Of a stretch of 64,000 bases of DNA, positions 17,109-26,941 are shown in pieces. Positions within the stretch are counted from its first letter, which is position 1, and every line of letters begins with the position of its first letter. The notes under the pieces were generated by a model that saw only the letters and a list, made by a program, of their open reading frames with translations, was not told the origin of the DNA and did no database searches. A program made the position numbers and the translations under genes. Origin of the DNA: Candidatus Deferrimicrobiaceae bacterium (GTDB taxonomy: Bacteria > Desulfobacterota > Deferrimicrobia > Deferrimicrobiales > Deferrimicrobiaceae); assembly GCA_036504035.1 (NCBI GenBank), contig DASXVV010000004.1, positions 29,884 to 93,883 on the forward strand, written 5' to 3'.

Positions 17109-19409
17109 TTACAGCCGGTTGACCGCCACGTTCTTCGGCAGGAGCCGCCCGCGGGCGCCCCGGGTCCGGATGTACTCTTCCTCGAGCTGTGCCCGGGTCA
17201 TCGTCACGCCGTTCCCGCGCACCGCGGGCAGCATCACTTCCTTCGAATACGCGACCAGCCGGAGCATCTCCTCGCCCGGCTTGAGCGCGATCAGCTTGCA
17301 CCCCTGCCCCTTCGGGTATTCGAGCACCTCGGCGAGCGGGAAGACAAGGGCGTTGCCCGCGCTCGACGCCGCGAACACCCGGTCTTCCTTCGGGCCCAGC
17401 AACACCGGCGGCAGCATCTCGCCGTCCTTCACGGTGACGATCGCCTTGCCCGCCTTGACCCGACCCGTCAAGTTCCCGATCTCGGTGACGAACCCGTAGC
17501 CGATCGTGCTCGACAGCAGCACCCGGTCCTTCTCGTGGGCCAGGAAGGCGGCGATGATCCGGGCGCCCGGATACAGGTCGATCAATGAGGCGACCGGGAC
17601 GCCGTCGCCCCGCCCGCCGGGGACCGCGCCGGCCGAGATCGTGTAAGCGCGTCCCTGGCTGTCCATGAGCACGATCGAATTCGCGGTGCTGGTCTCGAGC
17701 GTCGTGTGCAGCCCGTCGCCGTCCTTGAAGCCCATGCCGGACACCTCGAGGCCGTGTCCCTGGCGCGACCGGAGCCACCCCTTCTGCGAAAGTACGATGG
17801 TGACGGGGTCGTCGCTCACCGTCTCCTCGAAGACCGCCGGGGCCGCCTCCTCGATCACCGTGCGCCGCGGAGAGCCGAACTTCGCCGCGTCCGCCGCGAG
17901 TTCCGCGCCGATCCGCTTGAGGAGCGTCTTGCGGTCGGCGAGCATCTTCGCCAGATCCTTGCGCTCGTCGCGCAGCGTCCCCAGCTCCTTGTCGATCGCG
18001 ATCGAATCGAGCCGGGTGAGCTGCCGCAGCCGCATGTCCAGAACCTTGTCGGCCTGGATCTCCGAGAGCGTCCAGCGGTTCATCAGCCGCTGCTTCGCCT
18101 CGACGTCGGAGTCGGAGGCCCGGATCATCCGGATCACCTCGTCGATGTCGAGCAAAATCTTCGCGAACCCCTCGAGGATGTGGATCCGGGCGTCGACTTT
18201 CTCTAGCCGCGACTTCGTACGGCGGATCACCGTGTCGGTGCGGTAGGCACACCAGTCGCGCAGGATCTCGAGAAGCCCCATCTGGCGCGGGAAGCCGTCG
18301 AGGGAGACCACGCACTGGTTGACCTTCACGCGCGACTCGAGGCTGGTCACGCTGCACAGGTAGCCCATCAGCTCGTGGGGATCCTGCCGGCGCGACTTCG
18401 GGCAGATCTCGATCTGGACCGGCGGCGTTCCCTGCCCCGCGGAGTTGTTGACCGCGGAAACGCGCCCGAGCATCTCGGCCTTCGCGGCCTTCTGCTCGGG
18501 GGAGAGCTGGTTGTCTCCCGGCTTCTTCCCCTTCTTCGGCGTCGGGTTCGACAGCTCCTCGAACTCGCCGAGCACCTTGTCCGGCGAGATCTTCGGCGGC
18601 AGCTCGAAGACGACGATCCGCCACCCGTCGTGATCCTTCTTCACCTCCCACCGGCAGCGCACGGTGAGCATCCCGCGGCCGGTGCGGTAGATCTCCTCGA
18701 TCTCGGACCGCGGCGTGATGACCTGGCCGCCGGTCGCGAAGTCGGGCCCCGGGATGTGCTTCAGAAGATCCGGAAGCGTCGCATCGGAATTCTGGAGCAG
18801 CGCCCCGGCGGCGGCGCACACCTCGGCGAGATTGTGCCCCGGGATGTCGGACGCCATTCCGACGGCGATGCCCATCTGGTCGTTCATCAGGATCGTGGGG
18901 ACGCGCGAGGGCATGCTGACCGGCTCGCTGTCGTTGCCGTCGTAGTTGGGGCGGAAGTCGACCGTTCCCATCTCCAGCTCGGAGAGGAGCAGTTGGGCGA
19001 TATCGGTGAGGCGGCACTCGGTGTAGCGCATCGCGGCCGCGGGGTCGCCGTCGATCGAGCCCCAGTTTCCCTGCCCGTCGACCAGCGGGTGGCGCATGTT
19101 GAAGTTCTGCGACAGGAGCACCATCGCCTCGTAGACGCTCGCGTCGCCGTGCGGGTGGTACTTGCCGATGACGTCGCCGACCACGCGCGCCGCCTTCTTG
19201 TGCGGCCCCTTGGGGCCCAGGTTCAGCTGATGCATCGCGTAGAGGATGCGCCGGTGGACCGGCTTGAGGCCGTCGCGCACGTCGGGGATCGCCCGCATCA
19301 TCAGGGTGGAGACCGCGTAGCTCATGTACCAGCGCGACATCCCCTCGTCGGCGGGGATGAAGTCGCGCCAGGGCAGAAGCTGCGCGGGGGCGTTCGTGTC
19401 GGCGCTCAT
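17109..19409 (-). CDS. parC: DNA topoisomerase IV subunit A (GyrA/ParC family)
   Basis: This 766-residue subunit cleaves and rejoins DNA for chromosome decatenation. It shows '[18 protein letters not shown]', the quinolone-region '[16 protein letters not shown]' (residues 82-97) and the catalytic Tyr129 in 'AAAMRYTE'. Its C-terminal beta-pinwheel is short compared with GyrA and lacks an obvious GyrA box, which together with the adjacent subunit B favours ParC. The residue equivalent to E. coli GyrA Ser83 is Ala90. The ATG directly abuts the parE stop, so the two genes form a bicistronic unit. Confidence 0.9.
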   Translation of the reverse strand: MSADTNAPAQLLPWRDFIPADEGMSRWYMSYAVSTLMMRAIPDVRDGLKPVHRRILYAMHQLNLGPKGPHKKAARVVGDVIGKYHPHGDASVYEAMVLLSQNFNMRHPLVDGQGNWGSIDGDPAAAMRYTECRLTDIAQLLLSELEMGTVDFRPNYDGNDSEPVSMPSRVPTILMNDQMGIAVGMASDIPGHNLAEVCAAAGALLQNSDATLPDLLKHIPGPDFATGGQVITPRSEIEEIYRTGRGMLTVRCRWEVKKDHDGWRIVVFELPPKISPDKVLGEFEELSNPTPKKGKKPGDNQLSPEQKAAKAEMLGRVSAVNNSAGQGTPPVQIEICPKSRRQDPHELMGYLCSVTSLESRVKVNQCVVSLDGFPRQMGLLEILRDWCAYRTDTVIRRTKSRLEKVDARIHILEGFAKILLDIDEVIRMIRASDSDVEAKQRLMNRWTLSEIQADKVLDMRLRQLTRLDSIAIDKELGTLRDERKDLAKMLADRKTLLKRIGAELAADAAKFGSPRRTVIEEAAPAVFEETVSDDPVTIVLSQKGWLRSRQGHGLEVSGMGFKDGDGLHTTLETSTANSIVLMDSQGRAYTISAGAVPGGRGDGVPVASLIDLYPGARIIAAFLAHEKDRVLLSSTIGYGFVTEIGNLTGRVKAGKAIVTVKDGEMLPPVLLGPKEDRVFAASSAGNALVFPLAEVLEYPKGQGCKLIALKPGEEMLRLVAYSKEVMLPAVRGNGVTMTRAQLEEEYIRTRGARGRLLPKNVAVNRL

Positions 19410-21386
19410 TTAGATATCGGCCTCCGTTCCGAGATTGCCTTCGCTTTCGATCCAGCTGCGCCGGTCGGAGGCGCGCTTCGAGGACAGGCACTTGTCGATC
19501 GTCGAGTACGTCTCGTCCTCGCGCCCCTGCATGATCTTGATCGGCAGCAGCCGGCGGGTGTCCGGGTTCATCGTGGTCTCCCAGAGCTGCTCGGGGTTCA
19601 TCTCTCCCAACCCCTTGAAGCGCTGGATCTTGACCTTCTCGAGATCGATCCCCTCTTCGTCGGCCTGCGCTTTCGCCGCCTCGAGCTCTTCCTCGTCGAG
19701 GCAGTAGAGAATGCGCCGGGCCTTGTTCTTGCCGTGCGCCGGGAGGTCGACCCGGTAGAGCGGCGCCTCGGCGACGAAGATATGCCCGTGCTCGACCAGC
19801 GCGGGCAGGTGGCGCACGAAGAACCCTTCCAGCAGGCTGCGGATGTGGGCGCCGTCGACGTCGGCGTCGGTCATGATGATGATCTTGCCGTAGCGCAGGC
19901 TCGACAGGTCGGGCTTGTCGCCCCGCTTGTGCGGGTCGATGCCGACGGAGACGATGATGTTGTGGATCGCCTCGCAGGCGAGCACTTCGTTCGTGGTCAC
20001 CTCCCACGTGTTGAGCACCTTGCCCCGCAGCGGCAAAATCGCCTGGCAGTCGCGGTCGCGCGCCATCTTTGCGGAGCCGCCGGCCGAATCGCCCTCGACG
20101 ATGAACAGCTCGGTGCGCTCGGGATCGTCCTCCTTGCAGTCGGCGAGCTTGCCCGGCAGCGTCCCCAGCGTTCCCTGCTTCTTCTTCTCGACCTTCTTCG
20201 CCTGGCGCATCCGGGTATTGGCCGCGTCGACGGCGAGCGCAGCGATCACCTTGCCGTGTTCCGGATGATCGTTCAGCCACAGCTGGAAACGGTCGCGGAA
20301 GACCGACGAGATCATGGCGGGCGCCCCGCGGGACGAGAGCCGCTCCTTGGTCTGCCCGTCGAACTGCGGGTTCTTGATGCGGGCGGAGAAGATGTAGCAG
20401 CACTTCCCCCAGACGTCGTCCGGCACGATCTTGACGTTGCGCGGCAGCATGTCGTGGTGCTCGGCGAAGGCGCGGATCGATTCGCAGACGGCCGACCTCA
20501 GCCCGTTGACGTGGGTGCCTCCCTGGACCGTCGGGATCAGGTTGACGAAGCTCTCTCCGAGCCCGGCTCCGTCGTTGATCCAGCAAAGCGCCCAGTCGGC
20601 GCCTTCGCCGACCGCGTGCTCCTCGCTGTCGCGCTCGGTCCAGTGGCGGCTGCCGACGAAGATCGGGGCGGCCATCTCGTGGTCGCCGACCAGTTCCCGC
20701 AGGTAGTCGGTCATTCCCTCGACGTACTTCCACGACTTCTCGTCGGCGAAGAGTCCGCCCTCGACCCGCAGCGTGGTCGTGATGCCGGGCAGCAGCATCG
20801 CCTTGGTGCGCAGCAGGTGCTCGAGCGAGGGGACGTGGATCTCGGGGCTGTCGAAATATTTGCCGTTGGGGCGGAACCGGACGATCGTGCCCGTCTTCCC
20901 CTTCGGGACGGGGGTGTCCGTCGTGTACAGCTTCTTCACGAGTTCGCCGTCCTCGAACATGATCCGGTATTCGGCGCCGTCCCGGTGGACGGTGGCTTCC
21001 AGCCGCGTGGAAAGGGCGTTGGTCACCGAGACGCCGACGCCGTGGAGGCCGCCCGAGAAGCCGTAGTTGCGCTTGTCGAACTTGCCGCCCGCGTGCAGCA
21101 CCGAGAAGACGAGCTGGATGCCGGGCACCTTCTTGACCGGGTGGATGTCGACGGGGATGCCGCGGCCGTCGTCGGAGACCGTGATCGTCCCGTCGGCGAG
21201 CAAGGTCACCGCGATGGTCTTCGCGAAGCCGGCGAGGCACTCGTCGGCGGCGTTGTCGATCACTTCCTGGAGGATGTGGTTCGGGGTATTGGTCCGGGTA
21301 TACATCCCGGGGTGGCGTCGGACCGGTTCGAGCCCCTCGAGGGTCTGGATCGACTCGGCGTCATAGGTCTGGGGCGTGCGCGACAA
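19410..21386 (-). CDS. parE: DNA topoisomerase IV subunit B (ParE/GyrB family)
   Basis: This 658-residue ATPase subunit has a GHKL ATP site ('VIDNAADECLAG', 'DDGRGIPVD', 'GLHGVGVSVTNALS'), the QTK switch in 'GQTKERLSS', and a TOPRIM domain ('FIVEGDSAGGSAKMARD', 'ILPLRGKVLN', 'MTDADVDGAHI'). The length and absence of the GyrB-type insert fit ParE. It is the upstream gene of the pair with parC. Intact catalytic residues suggest a working enzyme. Confidence 0.9.
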   Translation of the reverse strand: MSRTPQTYDAESIQTLEGLEPVRRHPGMYTRTNTPNHILQEVIDNAADECLAGFAKTIAVTLLADGTITVSDDGRGIPVDIHPVKKVPGIQLVFSVLHAGGKFDKRNYGFSGGLHGVGVSVTNALSTRLEATVHRDGAEYRIMFEDGELVKKLYTTDTPVPKGKTGTIVRFRPNGKYFDSPEIHVPSLEHLLRTKAMLLPGITTTLRVEGGLFADEKSWKYVEGMTDYLRELVGDHEMAAPIFVGSRHWTERDSEEHAVGEGADWALCWINDGAGLGESFVNLIPTVQGGTHVNGLRSAVCESIRAFAEHHDMLPRNVKIVPDDVWGKCCYIFSARIKNPQFDGQTKERLSSRGAPAMISSVFRDRFQLWLNDHPEHGKVIAALAVDAANTRMRQAKKVEKKKQGTLGTLPGKLADCKEDDPERTELFIVEGDSAGGSAKMARDRDCQAILPLRGKVLNTWEVTTNEVLACEAIHNIIVSVGIDPHKRGDKPDLSSLRYGKIIIMTDADVDGAHIRSLLEGFFVRHLPALVEHGHIFVAEAPLYRVDLPAHGKNKARRILYCLDEEELEAAKAQADEEGIDLEKVKIQRFKGLGEMNPEQLWETTMNPDTRRLLPIKIMQGREDETYSTIDKCLSSKRASDRRSWIESEGNLGTEADI

Positions 21387-21492
21387 GCGGGTACCTCCGT
21401 TCTGGATGCTTCCGTAACCGTTGCAGGGGAAGGGAACGAGACCCTTATGTTACCCGACCTCGCGCCGCGATGCACGCCCGGGGCCCTCCGCC

Positions 21493-21522
21493 TTTACTCG
21501 GCGGTGGGTTTGGGGGTATTTT
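21493..21522 (+). promoter_or_regulatory. Possible promoter of dksA-like gene
   Basis: TTTACT at 21493-21498 and TATTTT at 21517-21522 (18-bp spacer, 4/6 each) lie about 37 nt before the dksA-like ATG. The 172-bp gap between the divergent parE and dksA-like genes must hold promoters for both; nothing clearer is visible. Confidence 0.35.
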
Positions 21523-21558
21523 ATAGGGCAGAGTCTTGTCACGGGGGCAGCAGCGAGC

Positions 21559-21915
21559 ATGGAGCAGAGCGTGATCGAGAAGTGCCGGGAAGCGTTGCAG
21601 CGGCAGATGAGCGAACTGATGGAGGATGCGGGCAAGACCGTCTCCGACATGACGCTGGGGCCGGAAGACAACTTCCCCGACCCGACCGACCGCGCCGCCC
21701 TCGAGTCCGACCGCAACTTCACGCTTCGGCTGCGCGACCGGGAGCGCAAACTGGTCGCCAAGATCAAGGAGGCGATCAAGCGGATCGAGAACGGCACCTT
21801 CGGCATCTGCGAGACCTGCGGCGGCGAGATCGAGGTGAAGCGCATGCTCGCCCGCCCGGTCACCACCGAGTGCATCGACTGCAAGACCGCCGCCGAGGAA
21901 GAAGAAGTCCGGTAG
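21559..21915 (+). CDS. dksA: DksA/TraR-family zinc-finger transcription factor
   Basis: This 118-residue protein has a helical coiled-coil body followed by a four-cysteine zinc finger (C84, C87, C105, C108; 'GICETCGGEIEVKRM' and 'CIDCK'). The 'NGTFGICE..CG..I...RL' pattern is typical of DksA, which enters the RNA polymerase secondary channel and acts with ppGpp. The tip acidic pair characteristic of DksA may correspond to the Asp residues near 40-45, but this is not certain. A 29-nt gap separates it from galT on the same strand. Confidence 0.85.
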   Translation: MEQSVIEKCREALQRQMSELMEDAGKTVSDMTLGPEDNFPDPTDRAALESDRNFTLRLRDRERKLVAKIKEAIKRIENGTFGICETCGGEIEVKRMLARPVTTECIDCKTAAEEEEVR

Positions 21916-21944
21916 CCCCGCCCGTCTGATTCCCCGGAGGTCTC

Positions 21945-22940
21945 ATGACCGAACTTCGAAAAGACCCGATCGTGGGACGCTGGGTCATCATCTCGACGGA
22001 ACGCGCCAACCGCCCCCACGACATCTCCGAGCAACCGTCCCTCAAGCGTGACGGGGTCTGCCCCCTTTGCCCGGGCAGCGAGCGGATGACGCCGCCCGAG
22101 ATCCTCGCATTCCGCCCCAACGGGGCTCCCAACGACTCCAACTGGACCGTCCGCGTCGTTCCCAACAAGTTCCCCGCGCTGCGCATCGAAGGCGACCTGG
22201 GCAAGGCGGCCGACGGGCTCTACGACCGGATGAACGGCGTGGGCGCCCACGAGGTCGTGATCGAGAGCGAGCGGCACGACGTCGACCTCTACGACCTGCC
22301 GCCCCGGCAGTTCGAAGATGTTCTCTGGGCCTACCGGGAGCGGCTGATCGACCTCAAGAAAGACAAGCGTTTCAAGTCGGTCATCATCTTCAAGAACCAC
22401 GGCTCCGCGGCCGGGGCGTCGCTGGCCCACAGCCACTCGCAGCTCATCGCCCTGCCGATCGTCCCCAAGCGGGTCATCGAGGAGATGACCGGCTGCAAGA
22501 ACTACTTCAAGTTCCGCGACCGGTGCATCTTCTGCGACATCACGATGCAGGAGATGGACCAGAAAAGCCGCATCGTCGAGGAGAACGGCGAGTTCGTCGC
22601 CTACGCGCCCTACGCCCCCCGCTTCCCGTTCGAGACCTGGATCGTTCCCAAGCGCCACCAGTGCGCCTTCGAGATGATCGAGTCCGACCAGATCCGATCG
22701 CTGGCCGCGATCTTCCGCCGGACGCTGCGCCGCCTCAACCTCGCCCTCGAGAACCCGCCCTTCAACTACATCGTCCACAGCGCCGCTTTCCAGGAGGGCG
22801 CCGCCGATTATTACCACTGGCATATCGAGATCATGCCCAAGCTGACCAAGGTCGCCGGCTTCGAGTGGGGATCGGGATTCTATATCAACCCGACGCCGCC
22901 CGAAGAAGCGGCCAAGTTCCTGCGCGAATTGCCCGAGTAG
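21945..22940 (+). CDS. galT: Galactose-1-phosphate uridylyltransferase
   Basis: This 331-residue HIT-superfamily enzyme swaps UMP between UDP-glucose and galactose-1-phosphate. It opens with 'LRKDPIVGRWVIIS', has a Zn-binding pair C39/C42 ('CPLCPGSE'), and the active-site HxHxQ at H162, H164, Q166 ('LAHSHSQLIALP'), H164 being the likely nucleophile. It is followed 7 nt later by glgA, hinting at a role in supplying sugar nucleotides for storage glycan rather than a Leloir operon. Family members may act on other sugar-1-phosphates. Confidence 0.9.
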   Translation: MTELRKDPIVGRWVIISTERANRPHDISEQPSLKRDGVCPLCPGSERMTPPEILAFRPNGAPNDSNWTVRVVPNKFPALRIEGDLGKAADGLYDRMNGVGAHEVVIESERHDVDLYDLPPRQFEDVLWAYRERLIDLKKDKRFKSVIIFKNHGSAAGASLAHSHSQLIALPIVPKRVIEEMTGCKNYFKFRDRCIFCDITMQEMDQKSRIVEENGEFVAYAPYAPRFPFETWIVPKRHQCAFEMIESDQIRSLAAIFRRTLRRLNLALENPPFNYIVHSAAFQEGAADYYHWHIEIMPKLTKVAGFEWGSGFYINPTPPEEAAKFLRELPE

Positions 22941-22947
22941 GGGGGTC

Positions 22948-24408
22948 ATGAAGGTCCTGATCGTATCCTCCGAGGCTGTCCCGTTCGCCAAGACCGGCGG
23001 CCTGGCCGACGTCTGCGGCGCGCTCCCGCGGGCGCTGCGCCGGATCGGCATCGAGGCCGATCTCGCGCTGCCGTTCTACGGATGCATCGACCCGGCCCGC
23101 TTCGGGACCCGGCCCGCGGGGCCGTCGTTCCCCGTTCCGCTCGCCCAGCACGACGAAAACGGCTCCGTCTCGGAAGTCGACGGGGGCGAGGGGGTTCGCG
23201 TCTTCCTGGTCCGGAACGACCGATTCTTCGACCGGGAGTTCCTTTACGGCACCAAGGACGGCGACTACGTCGACAACTGCGAGCGGTTCACCTTCTTCTG
23301 CCGCGCCCTGATGGAATGGATGCGCCGCACCGGCCGCCATTACGACGTCATCCACAGCAACGACTGGCAGGCCGCCCTCATCCCCGCCTACCTCAAGACG
23401 CGCTATGCCGGCGACCCGGCGTTCCGCGGCACCGGATCGCTCTTCACCATCCACAACCTCGGCTACCAGGGTATCTTCTGGAATCACGCGCTGCCGGTGA
23501 CGGGGCTCGGATGGGATCTGTTCACGCCGCAGGGCGTCGAGTTCTACGGCAATCTCAACTTGATGAAGGCCGGGCTCAACTTCGCCGACCTGCTCTCCAC
23601 CGTCAGCCCGACCTATGCGCGTGAAGTTCAGACGGTCGAATACGGCTACGGGCTCGAAGGGGTGCTCCACGAACGGCGCGAATCGCTCGTCGGCATCCTC
23701 AACGGCGTCGACTACGACGAATGGAACCCTTCGACCGACCGCTTCATCGGCGCGCCCTTTTCGGCCGCCGACCTGTCCGGCAAGCGCGTCTGCCGCGCCG
23801 AGCTCCTCCGCGAGTTCGGCATGCCCATCGACGTCGAGGAGCCGGTGGCCGGCTTCGTGGGGCGGCTCAACGAGCAAAAAGGGGTCGACCTCATCGAGCA
23901 GGCGGGCGAGTGGATCGCCAACAGCCCCATGCGGCTCGTCGTGCTCGGCGCGGGCGAACGACGGTATGAAGATTCGCTGACCGACCTGGCCAACCGCTTC
24001 CCGGGCCGGATCGCGGTCCGGCTCGCCTACGACAACCGGCTGGCGCACATGATCGAGGCGGGCTCCGACCTCTACCTCATGCCCTCCCGCTACGAGCCGT
24101 GCGGGCTCAACCAGATCTACAGCCTCCGCTACGGGACCATCCCGATCGTCCGCGTCACCGGCGGGCTGGCCGACACGGTCGTCGACGCCGACGCGTTCCC
24201 CGACGCCGGGACCGGCTTCTCCTTCTCCGGTTACGCGGCGGCCGAGCTCATCGGGGCGATCCGGCGCGCGCTCGACGCGTTCCGGGATCCCGTCCGGCGC
24301 GAGTCCATCATCCGCCGCGGCATGGGGCTCGACTTCTCCTGGGACGCGTCCGCCCGCGCCTATGCCGTTCTTTACGAAAGGGTGGCGGCCCTGGCCGCCC
24401 CGAAGTGA
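22948..24408 (+). CDS. glgA: Glycogen synthase (ADP-glucose type, GT5)
   Basis: This 486-residue starch/glycogen synthase has the ADP-glucose motif 'KTGGLADVCGALPRAL' at the N-terminus, 'DVIHSNDWQAAL', 'TIHNLGYQG', and the C-terminal GT-B signature 'MPSRYEPCGLNQIYSLRYGT'. All expected residues for GT5 are present. It makes alpha-1,4-glucan, a carbon store. The stop overlaps the GTG of the following sensor kinase (GTGA). Confidence 0.93.
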   Translation: MKVLIVSSEAVPFAKTGGLADVCGALPRALRRIGIEADLALPFYGCIDPARFGTRPAGPSFPVPLAQHDENGSVSEVDGGEGVRVFLVRNDRFFDREFLYGTKDGDYVDNCERFTFFCRALMEWMRRTGRHYDVIHSNDWQAALIPAYLKTRYAGDPAFRGTGSLFTIHNLGYQGIFWNHALPVTGLGWDLFTPQGVEFYGNLNLMKAGLNFADLLSTVSPTYAREVQTVEYGYGLEGVLHERRESLVGILNGVDYDEWNPSTDRFIGAPFSAADLSGKRVCRAELLREFGMPIDVEEPVAGFVGRLNEQKGVDLIEQAGEWIANSPMRLVVLGAGERRYEDSLTDLANRFPGRIAVRLAYDNRLAHMIEAGSDLYLMPSRYEPCGLNQIYSLRYGTIPIVRVTGGLADTVVDADAFPDAGTGFSFSGYAAAELIGAIRRALDAFRDPVRRESIIRRGMGLDFSWDASARAYAVLYERVAALAAPK

Positions 24409-26882
24409 AGACCGGAAGCGAGCGCCCCGCCTTCCTGCTCTCCCGCGTGATCGAGATCTGCAACTCGAACGTGCAGATCGAAAACCGCCTCAAGCACGTC
24501 TGCGACTTCCTCTGCAAGGAGACGTTCGCCGACTGCGTCTGCATCTACGGGCGCGAACAGCGCACCGGCCTCCTCTATCCCTGGGTTTCCTCCTGCATGC
24601 AGGTCAACGAATGCAGCCGGATTCCATTTCGCCTGCGTCCGGGGGAAGGGGTCGCGGGCAAGGCGGCGCAGAAGCGGGCGCCGATCTTCTTCCAGGACGT
24701 CCGGAAGATTCCCCCGTCGCTGGCCGACCCGCGCGAGCTGCGCGATTTCACCTCGATCCTCTCGATCCCCGTGACGGACGACGTTTACCTCTACGGCGTG
24801 ATGAACCTCTCGTCCGCCGTCCCGGCGCAATATTCCGAGGAAGAAGCGTCGCTCATGCGCACCGTGGCCGTCGAGGTGGCGGGCGCGATCCGCAACAGCC
24901 GGCTCTACCACGACGCCCGCAAGCGCGTGTCAGAGCTGGTCACGCTCAACGAGATCGGGCGGGCGATCACCTCCACCTTCCAGGTGCGCGACCTGCTGGG
25001 ATACATCGCCAAGACCACGTCCCGCCTGCTCCAGGCCGACGGCTGCACCATCCGGCTGGCCGACCCCGGCGCGAAGGGACATCTCAAGGTGATGGTCGAC
25101 GAGGGTTACATGCGCTCGGGCATCCGGAAGGAGCTGCGGGAGCAGGGGCGGCGGCTCGCCGATCACATCGCCCGCGACCTCAAGCCGATCCTTATCAACG
25201 GCCCCGAGGATTCCCCTGCGTGGGGGACGCTTTCCCGGGAGGGGATCTCCTCGTACCTGGGGCTGCCGATCCTTTCCAAGGGGAAGGCGCTCGGCGTCAT
25301 CAGCTATTACTCCTATTCGGCGACGCTCACCTTCGACATGGAAGTGGTCAACCTGATGCAGACCGTCTGCAGTCAGCTCGCCAACATGATCGAGAACGCG
25401 ACCATGTACCGGGAGGCGCAGCAGCTCGCCCAGGCGAACCAGGACAAGGTGCAGCGGCTGTCCACGCTTTACGACGTGGCGCGGGCGCTCATGTCCACCG
25501 TCAAGACCGAGCCGCTGCTTCAGGTCATGCTCTACGCCCTCACCTCGCCGACTGGGCTCAACTTCAGCCGCGCCATCCTCTTCCTGCTGTCCGAGGACGG
25601 CGAGCAGCTCGACGGGCGGATGGGGATGGGACCGCGCGACCGGCGCGAGGCGCGCCGGCTGGCGAAGATCCACGCCTCGCTTCCGGCCGGCGTCGAGGGC
25701 CCCGGGGAGGAGACGCTCCGAAAGATGCTGTGGCCCGACATCGGGCAGATCCGCATCCCGGTGACGACCGAAGGGTGCCTCGTCGCCCAGGCGGTCACAG
25801 AGCAGAAGGCGGTCCGCACCGAGACCGGCTGCGGGCGCGCCGATACGGACGTGATCGAGGGGTTCTGCGCCGCCCACGCGTCCGCCTACGCGACCGTGCC
25901 GCTGGTCGCCAAGGGGCAGGCGCGCGGCGCGATCTACGTCGACAACCGGTTCCGGGAGCGCGAGATTACCGACGAGGACATCCAGGTCCTGACGATGTTC
26001 GCCTCCGAGGCTTCGCTGGCGATGGAGAACGCCGAGCTCTACGAGAACCTCGAGACGGCGCTCCACCAGGTCCGGGCCACGCAGGACAAGCTGCTCCAGA
26101 GCGAGAAGCTGGCGGCGCTCGGCGAGATGGCCGCCAAGATCGCCCACGAGATCAAGAACCCGCTCACCGTCATCGGCGGCTTCGCGGGCCGCATCGTCCG
26201 GAAGGGAAAGTCGGGCGAGATGGACACGGCGACGGCGACCCGCTACTCCCGGATCATCCAGAAGGAGGTGCAGCGGCTCGAGCGGATCCTCCAGGAGACG
26301 CTCTACTTCTCCCGCGAGATGGCGCCCAACGTCCGCAGCGTCGACGTCAACACCGAGATCCGGGAAGTGCTCCTCATGTATCGCGAGGAGCTCGAGGAGT
26401 CGCGCATCACAACGGTGGCCGACTTCGCCGAGATGCTGCCCATCATCTCGGTCGACCCCGACCAGTTCCGGCAGGTGCTCTGGAACCTGATCGGCAACGC
26501 GGTTCAGGTGATGGAGCACGGGGGGATGCTCAAGCTGGCGACGCGCGCCTCGTTCCCCGAGGAGGGCGACGGCATTGTCATTTTGATCGGCGACACGGGG
26601 GGCGGCATCCCGCACGACGTGGTCCACAACATCTTCAACCCCTTCTTCACGACCAAGTCCAAGGGCACCGGGCTCGGTCTCCCGATCGTTCACGCCATCG
26701 TCGAGCGTCACGGCGGCACGATCCACCTCGACAACCACGAAGGGGTCGGCGTCACCTTCTCGATCTACCTGCCCCGGTTCCCGAAGGAGATCGGGGCGAC
26801 CGGGCGCCTGCTCGACCAGATCCGGAAGGGCGGAATCAACGAAAACGGGAACGGCGCCCGGGGAAATCCGCAGGGGGCGTGA
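24405..26882 (+). CDS. Multi-GAF sensor histidine kinase
   Basis: This 825-residue soluble kinase has about three GAF domains (roughly residues 25-170, 185-345 and 365-550), then a HisKA dimerisation helix with phosphoacceptor H581 ('AAKIAHEIKNPLTVIGGFAG'). The HATPase_c domain has N box 'NLIGNAVQVM', G1 'GDTGGGIP' and G2 'KGTGLGLPI'. There is no membrane segment, so it reads a cytosolic signal. A cognate response regulator is not adjacent. It overlaps glgA by GTGA, so its activity may be tied to carbon storage. The first GAF domain has several Cys residues (CNSN, CDFLCKE, DCVC), which could be redox- or metal-sensing; this is speculation. Confidence 0.88.
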   Translation: MKTGSERPAFLLSRVIEICNSNVQIENRLKHVCDFLCKETFADCVCIYGREQRTGLLYPWVSSCMQVNECSRIPFRLRPGEGVAGKAAQKRAPIFFQDVRKIPPSLADPRELRDFTSILSIPVTDDVYLYGVMNLSSAVPAQYSEEEASLMRTVAVEVAGAIRNSRLYHDARKRVSELVTLNEIGRAITSTFQVRDLLGYIAKTTSRLLQADGCTIRLADPGAKGHLKVMVDEGYMRSGIRKELREQGRRLADHIARDLKPILINGPEDSPAWGTLSREGISSYLGLPILSKGKALGVISYYSYSATLTFDMEVVNLMQTVCSQLANMIENATMYREAQQLAQANQDKVQRLSTLYDVARALMSTVKTEPLLQVMLYALTSPTGLNFSRAILFLLSEDGEQLDGRMGMGPRDRREARRLAKIHASLPAGVEGPGEETLRKMLWPDIGQIRIPVTTEGCLVAQAVTEQKAVRTETGCGRADTDVIEGFCAAHASAYATVPLVAKGQARGAIYVDNRFREREITDEDIQVLTMFASEASLAMENAELYENLETALHQVRATQDKLLQSEKLAALGEMAAKIAHEIKNPLTVIGGFAGRIVRKGKSGEMDTATATRYSRIIQKEVQRLERILQETLYFSREMAPNVRSVDVNTEIREVLLMYREELEESRITTVADFAEMLPIISVDPDQFRQVLWNLIGNAVQVMEHGGMLKLATRASFPEEGDGIVILIGDTGGGIPHDVVHNIFNPFFTTKSKGTGLGLPIVHAIVERHGGTIHLDNHEGVGVTFSIYLPRFPKEIGATGRLLDQIRKGGINENGNGARGNPQGA

Positions 26883-26908
26883 CCCGGCCCGCCGCATCGC
26901 GGTATAAT
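26879..26908 (+). promoter_or_regulatory. Promoter of the mqnE-mqnC-serS operon
   Basis: GTGACC (26879-26884, 4/6) and a perfect TATAAT (26903-26908) are 18 bp apart. Initiation near 26915 leaves a 27-nt leader with AAAGGCGG before the mqnE ATG. The -35 overlaps the stop codon of the kinase gene. Confidence 0.55.
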
Positions 26909-26941
26909 AAGCGGATTCCCAGAAAGGCGGCAAAGACGGGC

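Noticed and set aside
17065..21240. A very long open frame of about 1391 codons on the minus strand
   Set aside because: It is the out-of-frame shadow of parC and parE in high-GC DNA; its product is Arg/Gly-rich and has no motifs, while the other frame has intact topoisomerase motifs.
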